From positions 1 through 11,453 of the forward strand of contig JAKFYO010000360.1 of assembly GCA_021730825.1 (NCBI GenBank): DNA of 11,453 nt, written 5' to 3'. The translations under genes were made by a program, and so were the position numbers. Source of the DNA: Hyphomicrobiales bacterium. Its GTDB lineage: Bacteria; Pseudomonadota; Alphaproteobacteria; Rhizobiales; Xanthobacteraceae. The notes beneath the pieces were generated by a model. It did not search any database. It saw nothing but the letters and a program-made list of their open reading frames with translations, and had not been told where the DNA came from. Within the stretch, counting starts at the first letter, position 1. The number at the start of each line of letters is the position of its first letter. Below are positions 1-6,127 of this stretch, piece by piece.

Positions 1-305
1 CCGTAATCGGCCTGCGCGATGCGCGTGGATGAGAATGTGTTGGTAGAGCAGATATCCGCGCCCGCGCGAAAGTATTTCAGCGAGATGTCGCGGATCGCAT
101 CGGGCTTCGAGAGATTGAGAAGATCGTTATTGCCGCGCACTTCGCGATTCCACGCATCGAAGCGCGCACCGCGATACCCGGCTTCATCCAGGTTCAGCGC
201 CTGAATCATCGTGCCCCAGGCACCGTCGAGCACGAGAATACGCTTCTCCGCGATTTCGCGAAGCGTCTTTTCGGCGGGCGAGATTTCGAACTTCTTGTCA
301 CTCAT
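1..305 (-). CDS. metH: Methionine synthase, cobalamin-dependent (N-terminal fragment)
   Basis: Only the first ~101 codons lie in the window; the gene runs off the left edge. The product would transfer a methyl group from 5-methyltetrahydrofolate through cobalamin to homocysteine, making methionine in the cytoplasm. The visible part is the start of the homocysteine-binding barrel: ILVLDGAWGTMIQ (about residues 24-36), then GNNDLLNLSKPDAI, then ADICSTNTFSSTRIAQADYG at the edge, which matches the conserved opening of MetH proteins. The zinc-binding cysteines and the folate, cobalamin and reactivation domains lie outside, so completeness cannot be judged. The start is ATG at 305, with a weak GGA about 8 nt upstream. 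It lies 13 nt downstream of metF on the same strand, so the two are almost certainly co-transcribed. Confidence 0.93.
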   Translation of the reverse strand, partial: MSDKKFEISPAEKTLREIAEKRILVLDGAWGTMIQALNLDEAGYRGARFDAWNREVRGNNDLLNLSKPDAIRDISLKYFRAGADICSTNTFSSTRIAQADY

Positions 306-318
306 TACTTAATTCCAA

Positions 319-1191
319 TTACGCGGCAGCAGCGCCCGCCACAGGGCGAATGCCGAGCAGATGACAGATCGCAAACACAAGCTCGGACCGGTTCAGCGTA
401 TAAAAGTGAAACTCGTTCACGCCGCGCTGCCTGAGATCGTTGACCTGTTCGGCTGCGACGGTCGCGGCAACGAGTTTCCGGGTTTCCGGATCGTTTTCGA
501 GACCCGCGAAACGCTCGGCAAGCGATTGCGGTACATGCGTGCCGCATGGCTCGGCGAACTTCTTCACCTGCGCAAAATTCAGCACCGGAAGAATGCCCGG
601 CACGACCGGAATATCGATGCCCTTTGACCGCACGCGGTCGAGATAGCGGAAGTAGAGATCGTTTCCGAAAAAGAACTGCGTGATCGCGCGCGTCGCACCC
701 GCATTGACCTTACGCTTGAGCAACTCGATCTCGGCGTCCACGCTCGCGCTGTCCGGATGTTTCTCGGGATAGGCCGAAACCGAAATTTCAAAATTGCCGA
801 TCTTCTTAATGCCCGCGATCAGTTCGGGGCTGCCCTCATAGCCGCCGGGATGCGGCTCGTACTTTGTACCCGCACCCGTCACCGGATCGCCGCGCAGCGC
901 CACGATATGGCGCACGCCCTCGTTCCAGTAGCCTTGCACGACATCGTCGGTCTCGGCTTTCGTCGCGCCGACGCAGGTCAGATGCGCCGCAGGCGTCAGC
1001 GCAGTCTCCCGCAGCATGCGCGCAATCGTGCCGTGCGTGCGTTCGCGCGTGGAGCCGCCCGCACCGTAAGTTACAGAGACGAAGCGCGGCTTCAGCGGCG
1101 CAAGACGCGCGAGCGAAGTCCACAAGGTCTTTTCCATGTCCGGTGTTTTAGGCGGAAAGAATTCGAACGAGACCTGAATATCGTTACTCAT
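319..1191 (-). CDS. metF: 5,10-methylenetetrahydrofolate reductase
   Basis: A 290-residue cytoplasmic FAD enzyme that reduces 5,10-methylene-THF to 5-methyl-THF, the methyl donor for MetH encoded just downstream. Family landmarks in order are FEFFPPK at 9-15 (with the catalytic-site Glu), SVTYGAGGS at 39-47, ALRGDP at 98-103 (the Asp that tunes the flavin), SAYPEKHP at 139-146, TQFFF at 171-175, PGILPV at 198-203 and FHFYTLNR at 261-268. Length is normal for bacterial MetF, and the C-terminus ends in an alanine run. ATG at 1191 is preferred because GGGAGG sits 7 nt upstream; a GTG at 1194 is one codon earlier and possible. The start overlaps the stop of the upstream regulator (TGATG), so translation is probably coupled. 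Expression is likely set by the palindrome at 2240-2259. Confidence 0.96.
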   Translation of the reverse strand: MSNDIQVSFEFFPPKTPDMEKTLWTSLARLAPLKPRFVSVTYGAGGSTRERTHGTIARMLRETALTPAAHLTCVGATKAETDDVVQGYWNEGVRHIVALRGDPVTGAGTKYEPHPGGYEGSPELIAGIKKIGNFEISVSAYPEKHPDSASVDAEIELLKRKVNAGATRAITQFFFGNDLYFRYLDRVRSKGIDIPVVPGILPVLNFAQVKKFAEPCGTHVPQSLAERFAGLENDPETRKLVAATVAAEQVNDLRQRGVNEFHFYTLNRSELVFAICHLLGIRPVAGAAAA

Positions 1192-2195
1192 CACGCAACC
1201 TCCCTGCCCTCGCCCGCGATCTGAATGCGCGAATCGCGCGCAACCCAGACCGAAACGGTGAGCGCGTTTTCGTTTTTCTTTTCAGGCAGCAGAGCCCGGT
1301 GGCGGTCGAATTCGAGACCGGAGTCCTTCAGCCATTGCTCGACGACATCCGGCGCAAAGCCGAGGCGGCGATGGGCGTGCTCGTCGCGGAGAAACTCGAG
1401 CTGATGCGGAGCGAAATCGACGACCACCAGACGGCCGATAGGGCGCAGCACACGCGCGGCTTCCCGCAGCGCACGTGCGCCGTCATCGAGATAATGCAGC
1501 ACCTGATGCATCACGATCGCGTCGAAACTGTCGCGCGGGAACGGCAGATTGTAGAGATCGCCCTGCCGCACCGAGCAGTTCTTTAATCCTGCTTTATCGA
1601 GATTGGCGCGGGCGAATTGCAGCATCTCCGGATTGAGATCGATGCCGACGCCGCGCGAAATCTCCTGGCCGAACAGTTCGAGAATGCGGCCCGTGCCGGT
1701 GCCGAGATCAAGGAGCGAGTCGATCCGTTTTCCGGCCAGCGCCTCGCGAACGGCCGCCTCCACTGCGACATCGGAAACATGCAGCTTGCGAAGCTCGTCC
1801 CAGCGGCCGGCGTGTTTGCGGAAATAATTCTGCGCAGCCGACTGGCGCGACGCGCGCACCTGCGCGAGCCGTTCGCGATCGCGTTCGAAAATCGGATCGG
1901 ACGGATCGGCAAGCGCCAGAATTGCGTCCGCAAGCGGCGCGCCAGCACCTTCCGAAGCACGGCGATAGAATGCCCAGCTCGCTTCGCGAAAACGCTCGAC
2001 GATGCCGGCTTCCGCGAGCAAACGCAGATGCCGCGAAATGCGCGGCTGCGACTGGCCGAGAATGTCGGTGAGATCGGAAACGGTGAGTTCCGCCTGATCG
2101 AGCAACGCGAGCAGGCGCAGACGCGTGTCTTCCGCGGCGGCTTTCAGACCGCCGAGCAACGCGTCGAAATTGGAGGGCGCCTTCTTGCGAACCAC
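1191..2195 (-). CDS. ArsR-family regulator fused to a SAM-dependent methyltransferase domain
   Basis: A 334-residue two-domain protein. Residues 11-80 form an ArsR-type winged helix, with recognition-helix region QSQPRISRHLRLLAEAGIV at 48-66. Residues ~135-320 form a class I methyltransferase fold: motif I LLDLGTGTGR (161-170), acidic GIDLNPEM (184-191), QGDLYNLPF (211-219) and the VLRPIGRLVVVDF strand (249-261). The metal-binding ELCVCDL signature of ArsR/SmtB sensors is replaced by ELTVSDL (36-42), so it is not a classical metal sensor. It lies immediately upstream of metF-metH, which suggests control of the methionine cycle by SAM or S-adenosylhomocysteine, as known for SahR-type ArsR regulators; the ligand is inferred. 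GTG at 2195 is preferred because AGAGG lies 9 nt upstream. An in-frame ATG at 2231 lacks a ribosome site and would add 12 residues. Whether the methyltransferase domain catalyses or only senses is unknown. Confidence 0.88.
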   Translation of the reverse strand: MVRKKAPSNFDALLGGLKAAAEDTRLRLLALLDQAELTVSDLTDILGQSQPRISRHLRLLAEAGIVERFREASWAFYRRASEGAGAPLADAILALADPSDPIFERDRERLAQVRASRQSAAQNYFRKHAGRWDELRKLHVSDVAVEAAVREALAGKRIDSLLDLGTGTGRILELFGQEISRGVGIDLNPEMLQFARANLDKAGLKNCSVRQGDLYNLPFPRDSFDAIVMHQVLHYLDDGARALREAARVLRPIGRLVVVDFAPHQLEFLRDEHAHRRLGFAPDVVEQWLKDSGLEFDRHRALLPEKKNENALTVSVWVARDSRIQIAGEGREVA

Positions 2196-2239
2196 GACAG
2201 AAAACCTCTGGCAGCATGGGCGAAAGCCCATTGCCCATC

Positions 2240-2259
2240 ACATAAGGATATCTTTATGT
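2240..2259. promoter_or_regulatory. Palindromic operator of the methionine-cycle operon
   Basis: The sequence ACATAAGGATATCTTTATGT is a 20-bp inverted repeat with a single mismatched pair (positions 7 and 14). It lies 45 bp upstream of the chosen GTG start of the ArsR-methyltransferase gene and 97 bp upstream of opgC on the other strand. Its A+T-rich core contrasts with the G+C-rich surroundings. The position and symmetry suit a homodimeric winged-helix repressor, most simply autoregulation by the adjacent ArsR protein. Binding is inferred, not shown. Confidence 0.75.
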
Positions 2260-2279
2260 CATTAAATATGGGGTTGCAA
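2251..2279 (-). promoter_or_regulatory. Candidate promoter of the regulator-metF-metH operon
   Basis: Reading the minus strand, TTGCAA (2279-2274) is followed by a 17-nt spacer and TAAAGA (2256-2251). The -35 is good for a housekeeping promoter, but the -10 matches TATAAT at only three positions. The proposed -10 falls inside the palindrome at 2240-2259, so a bound repressor would block it. The call is tentative and rests on spacing and overlap. Confidence 0.35.
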
Positions 2280-2313
2280 GGCGGCCGTGTCAAAGGCGCG
2301 TAAATAACGGCAA

Positions 2314-2331
2314 AGCCTGTATTTTCAGGCT
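2314..2331 (+). other. Small hairpin upstream of opgC
   Basis: AGCCTG and CAGGCT form a perfect 6-bp stem around the loop TATTTT, 25 nt before the opgC start. It could lie in the opgC leader or promoter. No run of T follows, so it is not an intrinsic terminator. No convincing -35/-10 pair for opgC was found nearby, so its role is unknown. Confidence 0.3.
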
Positions 2332-2356
2332 CGGATGCCTCCCCTAAGGTCCGCGC

Positions 2357-3517
2357 ATGAGCATGGCTTTAGGGCTTTCGATTCCCGTAGGCGCGGTGAC
2401 ACTTCCGCCGAAGGAGCGCGATCTGCGCCTCGATTTTTTTCGGGGCGCGGCGCTCTGGCTGATTTTTCTGAACCACATTCCTTCGAATTTCGTGGGCTGG
2501 TTCACCACCCGCAACTTCGGCTTCTCGGATGCGGCCGAGATGTTCGTTTTCATCTCGGGCTACACGGCGGCCTTCGTCTATGGCCGCGTGATGATGGAGC
2601 GCGGCTTCACGGTCGCGAGCATGAGGATTCTAAAGCGCGTCTGGCAGATCTACGTCGCCTTCATCTTCCTCTTCATGATCTATCTCGCGCAGATTTCGTG
2701 GGTCGCAGCCCGCTTCGAAAACCCGCTCTACATCGAGGAAATGAACCTGCTGCACTTCTTGCAGCGGCCTGAGATCGTGATCGTCGAGGCGCTTCTATTG
2801 CGCTTCCTGCCGGCAAACGTGGACGTGCTGCCGCTCTACATCGTGCTGATGGCGTTCTTCCCGCTGATGCTTTGGCTCATCCTGCGCGCGCCCAACATCG
2901 CGCTCGCCGCCTCCTTCGTTCTCTATCTCGCGGCCCGCTACTTCGGATGGAATTTGCAGGCCTATCCCGCAGACAAGGTTTGGTACTTCAGTCCGTTTGC
3001 CTGGCAGTTTCTGTTCCTGATCGGCGCCTGGTGCGGGACCGGCGGAGCGAAACAGATCGGCTGGCTGATCCGCTCTAAAGCGCTGCTGATTCTCGGCGGG
3101 ATTTACCTGGCCTTCGCGGCCTTCATGACGCTGGCCACCAACATTCCGCTGCCGATCGACTGGCCGGATTGGCTCCTGATCTTCCCGCTCGATAAGACCG
3201 GGCTGGACCCGCTCCGGCTTGCTCACTTCCTGATTCTGACCGCCATCGTGGTCCGCTTTGTCCCGGCCGATGCCCAGTTTCTGCGCAGCGACTGGGCAAA
3301 ACCGTTAATCCTGTGCGGAGAACACTCCCTGGAAATCTTCTGCTTAGGGGTATTTTTGTCGTTCACCGCACATATTCTGATGATCGAAGTGTCCTCCCGG
3401 ATACTGTTTCAGGTCTTCGTGAGCTTCGGGGGCATCTTCGCGATGATTGCCCTTGCGGGCATCATGACGTGGTATAAGAAGCTGCAAAGCCGGGCACCAA
3501 AGAACCTGGTAACTTAG
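2357..3517 (+). CDS. opgC: OpgC-family membrane acyltransferase (periplasmic glucan succinylation)
   Basis: A 386-residue, very hydrophobic inner-membrane protein with about ten membrane segments. Family members move succinyl groups onto osmoregulated periplasmic glucans, giving them negative charge. The opening LRLDFFRGAALWLIFLNH (23-40) carries the R/D...RG...H pattern of the OpgC/acyltransferase-3 clan and leads into the first helix. SDAAEMFVFISGY (57-69), FAWQFLFLIGAW (214-225) and GEHSLEIFCLGVF (321-333) are further OpgC-like stretches. A short basic tail (YKKLQSR) ends the protein. ATG at 2357 has TAAGG about 8 nt upstream; ATG at 2363 is an alternative. Two secreted SGNH proteins follow on the same strand after 32 nt, so OpgC is probably the membrane part of a three-gene module. 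The substrate could be another envelope glycan, since no glucan synthase (opgG/opgH) is visible here. Confidence 0.88.
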   Translation: MSMALGLSIPVGAVTLPPKERDLRLDFFRGAALWLIFLNHIPSNFVGWFTTRNFGFSDAAEMFVFISGYTAAFVYGRVMMERGFTVASMRILKRVWQIYVAFIFLFMIYLAQISWVAARFENPLYIEEMNLLHFLQRPEIVIVEALLLRFLPANVDVLPLYIVLMAFFPLMLWLILRAPNIALAASFVLYLAARYFGWNLQAYPADKVWYFSPFAWQFLFLIGAWCGTGGAKQIGWLIRSKALLILGGIYLAFAAFMTLATNIPLPIDWPDWLLIFPLDKTGLDPLRLAHFLILTAIVVRFVPADAQFLRSDWAKPLILCGEHSLEIFCLGVFLSFTAHILMIEVSSRILFQVFVSFGGIFAMIALAGIMTWYKKLQSRAPKNLVT

Positions 3518-3549
3518 ACTAAAGTATTAGGCGTTCTAGGGGGTCCCGT

Positions 3550-4299
3550 ATGTGGGCCAAGGCAATAGGGGCGGCGCTTGCGCCGTTCTTGCTCATGTCT
3601 GGAATGGCTGCCGCGCAGGACCAACGCTGCGAGGCCCCGGATGCTTATGTCGAACCCTATTACAAGGCGGTGAAAGCCGGCCTCACGCTTCGCGCCACGA
3701 AGTCCCTCGACATTCTTTTCGTATCGAGCGCGCCCTCGCAGACCCGTATCGGCGACAAGCTGCGCTCCTACCCGATGTTTCTGGAGACCGCGCTGAAAGA
3801 GCGCCTCCCGAACTATGCCTTCAACGTCGGCGTACACACCGAAGCGCGCAAGACGCTCAAGGAAATTCTGGCAGCGCTCCCGCAGGCGCTCGAGAAGAAC
3901 AAGCCGGGCCTCGTCATAATTCAGACCGGCACCGTCGAAGCGATCGTCGGCGTCGATCCCGACAAGTATGAGCGCAAGCTGGAGAAGGCCGTCGAGATCA
4001 TCCGCGCATCCGGCGCCGACGTGATCTTCGTGAACCCGCAGTTCAGCCCGCGCACTTCCTTCGTGACAAACTACAGCGCGATGAACGATCGCATTCGCCG
4101 CGTCGCAGCCTATGCCGACGTTCCGCTGTTCAACCGCTACGACATCATGCGCCACTGGAGCGAGAACGAAGCTTTCGATTTCACGGCGCTGAAGAACGAC
4201 GGCACCTTTGAAGCCGTCCACCGCTGCCTCGGCCGCATTCTCGCGGAATTCGTTTCGCGCGCGGCCTCTTTCTCGGAGATTGCAAAGCTACCGCAATGA
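3550..4299 (+). CDS. Secreted SGNH-like protein with eroded catalytic motifs
   Basis: A 249-residue protein with a signal peptide (hydrophobic 5-21, likely cleavage at AAA|QD, residue 22), so it acts in the periplasm. It aligns along its length with the next gene product, an SGNH hydrolase, and shares its strands: LDILFVSS (53-60), LVIIQTGT (121-128) and GADVIFVNPQFSP (155-167). The catalytic blocks are lost. Where the partner has GSSST, this reads VSSAPS (58-63). The block III Asn is Val (GTV, 127-129). The DxxH block becomes DGTFEAVH (217-224) with no His in register, although His224 is close. This suggests a pseudoenzyme with a binding, scaffold or allosteric role. The two cysteines of the mature protein (27, 226) match the partner's. 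AGGGGG lies 6 nt before the ATG. Its stop overlaps the next start (ATGA), so translation is coupled. Function is unproven. Confidence 0.82.
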   Translation: MWAKAIGAALAPFLLMSGMAAAQDQRCEAPDAYVEPYYKAVKAGLTLRATKSLDILFVSSAPSQTRIGDKLRSYPMFLETALKERLPNYAFNVGVHTEARKTLKEILAALPQALEKNKPGLVIIQTGTVEAIVGVDPDKYERKLEKAVEIIRASGADVIFVNPQFSPRTSFVTNYSAMNDRIRRVAAYADVPLFNRYDIMRHWSENEAFDFTALKNDGTFEAVHRCLGRILAEFVSRAASFSEIAKLPQ

Positions 4300-5078
4300 A
4301 GACACGCAATCTCCTGATCGCGGCGGGCACCCTGCTCTGTCTCGCGCCCGCGGCTCACGCTGACTCTGCGCCGCCTGCCTGCGCTCCCAGCGCGGAATAC
4401 ACGCGCCTTGGCGGCGCGCTGCCGCGCGTCGCCGAGCGGATTCTAAACCGCGAGCCGGTGACGATCGTCGCCATCGGCTCGTCGTCCACGGCCGGCGTCG
4501 GCGCAAGCTCGATCGACCACAATTATCCGACGCAACTCGAGAAGCGCCTGAATGCGCGCTTCCCCAATGTCGTCTTTCACGTCATCAACCGCGGCATGAG
4601 CGGCGCGGTCGACCGCGAAATGCTCGCTCGCTTCGAGGAAGACGTACAGGCCGCACAGCCCGATCTCGTACTCTGGCAGGTCGGCACCAACGCGCTTCTG
4701 AACTCCGACGGCATCACCAAGGAAGGCGACGTTATGCGCGACGGCCTGCGCCGCCTGCGCGCAATCGGCGCCGATGTGGTGTTGATCGATCCGCAATACG
4801 CGCCGAAGGTCCTGAAAGACCCGGACGCCGAACCGATGGTCGAACTGATCCGCGTCATTGCGCGCGAGGAAGGCGTTCCGGTGTTCCACCGCTGGGCGCA
4901 GATGAAAGAGTGGAAAGAGGGCCGTCATATTCCGTTCGAGGCGTTTCTCTCGCCGGATCTCTTTCACATGAACGACTGGAGCTACGGGTGCTGGGCGGAA
5001 GCGCTTTCCGGCGCCATCTCGTCCGCAGCGACACAGGGCGGCTTCCAGTTCGCTAGCCAGCCGGGTTTTCGCCCGTAA
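4296..5078 (+). CDS. Secreted SGNH/GDSL-family hydrolase or acyltransferase
   Basis: A 260-residue exported protein with signal peptide 1-22 (cleavage after AHA). All four SGNH blocks are present: block I IGSSSTAGVG (60-69, nucleophile probably Ser63), block II NRGMSG (98-103), block III VGTN (129-132) and block V DLFH (221-224) with the catalytic Asp and His. Such enzymes cleave or transfer acyl esters, often acetyl or succinyl groups on carbohydrates. Its place behind opgC and a degenerate paralogue suggests it trims or transfers acyl groups on the glycan OpgC modifies, much as acyltransferase-3 proteins work with SGNH partners; that link is inferred. Cys29 and Cys232 are the only cysteines in the mature chain and could join the two ends of the fold. 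The stop is 9 nt from the stop of the convergent thioesterase gene. A lipase-type or peptidoglycan substrate cannot be excluded. Confidence 0.87.
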   Translation: MKTRNLLIAAGTLLCLAPAAHADSAPPACAPSAEYTRLGGALPRVAERILNREPVTIVAIGSSSTAGVGASSIDHNYPTQLEKRLNARFPNVVFHVINRGMSGAVDREMLARFEEDVQAAQPDLVLWQVGTNALLNSDGITKEGDVMRDGLRRLRAIGADVVLIDPQYAPKVLKDPDAEPMVELIRVIAREEGVPVFHRWAQMKEWKEGRHIPFEAFLSPDLFHMNDWSYGCWAEALSGAISSAATQGGFQFASQPGFRP

Positions 5079-5087
5079 GGCTTTTCG

Positions 5088-5585
5088 CTACTTCTTCTCC
5101 GGCTGTAGAATAAAGCACGTCGTCGTGGCGTGCGCGTAAAGCTTGCCGTCTTTATCGACGAAGCGGCCTTCCGCGATTGCGGTGCGCGCACCGGAATGAA
5201 CGATCTTGCCCTCGGCGCGCATCCTGCCTGTCTTCGCGGTAACGCCGCGCACGAAATTCAGTTTCACCTCAAGCGTCGTGTAGCCCGTGCCGGCGGGCAA
5301 CATGGTCTGTACTGCGCAACTCATCGCGGAATCCATCAAGGTAAGCGCGACGCCGCCATGCACCGAGCCGATCGGGTTGTAGTGAAATTCCTTCGGATCG
5401 ACTTCGAATACCACAAAGCCCGGCTCGACCACGGTGAGCGAGTAATCCAGCGCGTCGGTGATCGGCGGGTTCGGAATCGTGCCGTCGCGGATACCGCGTA
5501 GAAATTCCAGCCCCGGCATCGTGAGCACGAGGCCCGCGCTTTCCTTCGGGTCTTTCCAGCTGAAAGTCCGTGTGCGCTCGCTCAT
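5088..5585 (-). CDS. PaaI-family hotdog thioesterase
   Basis: A 165-residue cytoplasmic protein of the hotdog fold that would hydrolyse acyl-CoA thioesters, often of aromatic or medium-chain acids. The active-site helix region reads FHYNPIGSVHGGVALTLMDS (67-86): it has the Asn, the HGG and the Asp typical of PaaI/YbgC-like enzymes. TTLEVKLNFVRG (103-114) is the conserved central strand. The frame stays open to 5801, but that part runs through the promoter gap and antisense to marR, so it is not coding. ATG at 5585 is right because GGGAGG lies about 5 nt upstream and the protein then has normal PaaI length. It is divergent from marR and shares its symmetric promoter. The physiological substrate cannot be read from the sequence. 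Confidence 0.9.
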   Translation of the reverse strand: MSERTRTFSWKDPKESAGLVLTMPGLEFLRGIRDGTIPNPPITDALDYSLTVVEPGFVVFEVDPKEFHYNPIGSVHGGVALTLMDSAMSCAVQTMLPAGTGYTTLEVKLNFVRGVTAKTGRMRAEGKIVHSGARTAIAEGRFVDKDGKLYAHATTTCFILQPEKK

Positions 5586-5605
5586 GCCGCCCTCCCGCAA
5601 ACTGG

Positions 5606-5633
5606 TTGACTTATGCGTATATGCGCTCATTAT
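5606..5633 (+). promoter_or_regulatory. Promoter of the marR-GST operon
   Basis: TTGACT (5606-5611), a 16-nt spacer and CATTAT (5628-5633) match a housekeeping promoter at five of six and four of six positions. The expected transcription start is near 5640, giving a leader of about 30 nt before the marR ATG. The spacer holds the left arm of the inverted repeat at 5615-5647, so a bound regulator would shut the promoter. Confidence 0.6.
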
Positions 5634-5647
5634 GCGCGCATATACGC
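5615..5647. promoter_or_regulatory. Perfect 12-bp inverted repeat, probable MarR operator
   Basis: GCGTATATGCGC (5615-5626) and its exact reverse complement GCGCATATACGC (5636-5647) flank a 9-nt centre that contains the overlapping -10 boxes of both divergent promoters. TATGCGCGCATA (5631-5642) is a further perfect palindrome inside it, so more than one dimer might bind. MarR proteins commonly bind such palindromes in their own promoter, and the marR gene starts 24 bp away. The binding protein is inferred from this position. Confidence 0.8.
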
Positions 5648-5656
5648 CTTTGTCCA
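5629..5656 (-). promoter_or_regulatory. Promoter of the thioesterase gene
   Basis: On the minus strand TGGACA (5656-5651), a 16-nt spacer and CATAAT (5634-5629) match the consensus at five of six positions each. The expected start is near 5622, giving a leader of about 37 nt. The boxes are the exact mirror positions of the marR promoter about base 5631, and the two -10 elements share five bases. Confidence 0.6.
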
Positions 5657-5670
5657 GAGGGACGAGAGCC

Positions 5671-6111
5671 ATGCCGAAACGGACCGACATCCATCGCTGC
5701 GCCTGTACCGTTCTGCGGCAGGCGGCCCGTGTCGCGACCCAGCACTTCGACAAGGCGCTTGCGACCAGCGGTCTAAGGATTTCGCAGCTCTCGGTACTCA
5801 CGACACTGAGTTATGTCGGCCCGAAGACGATCAACGAACTCGCGGAAGTCATGGTGCTCGACCGCACTACGCTCGGCCGCAATTTGCGGCCTTTGCAGCG
5901 CGAAGGTTTCATTGCCGTCGCAGCGGGCAAGGAAGACCGCCGCAAGAAGCAGCTCGTGCTGACGAAAAAGGGTTCTTCCGTTGCATTGAAAGCAATGGAC
6001 AGTTGGGGCGATGCCCAGACAAGCTTCGAAAAAGCGATAGGATTGGAAAACGCCATCGCGCTTTCAAAACTGCTGCGGCAGGTCGTGAAAGCGGACTATC
6101 AGGGAAAATAA
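5671..6111 (+). CDS. MarR-family transcriptional regulator
   Basis: A 146-residue winged-helix protein, normal MarR length. Residues 1-32 form the dimer helix, and GLRISQLSVLTTL (34-46) leads into the DNA-binding domain. TINELAEVMVLDRTTLGRNL (53-72) is the helix-turn-helix, and KEDRRKKQLVLTKKG (87-101) is the wing with the usual basic residues and LT..G ending. A CAC pair (Cys10 and Cys12) in the N-terminal helix recalls MarR subgroups with an N-terminal CxC; redox or electrophile sensing is possible but unproven. ATG at 5671 has AGGGA 8 nt upstream; the open frame before it covers the promoter and is not coding. It probably represses itself, the downstream GST (16 nt away) and the divergent thioesterase. 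The effector is unknown. Confidence 0.93.
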   Translation: MPKRTDIHRCACTVLRQAARVATQHFDKALATSGLRISQLSVLTTLSYVGPKTINELAEVMVLDRTTLGRNLRPLQREGFIAVAAGKEDRRKKQLVLTKKGSSVALKAMDSWGDAQTSFEKAIGLENAIALSKLLRQVVKADYQGK

Positions 6112-6127
6112 CGCGCAAGGGGGAACC

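Noticed and set aside
1191..2195. Arsenic or metal-responsive regulator
   Set aside because: The metal-binding ELCVCDL signature is replaced by ELTVSDL and the neighbours are methionine genes, not metal resistance.
5458..5670. N-terminal extension of the marR frame
   Set aside because: It runs antisense to the thioesterase and through the operator; the MarR fold begins at the ATG at 5671.
5586..5801. N-terminal extension of the thioesterase frame
   Set aside because: It passes through the divergent promoter and antisense to marR; the ATG at 5585 has a strong ribosome site and gives normal PaaI length.
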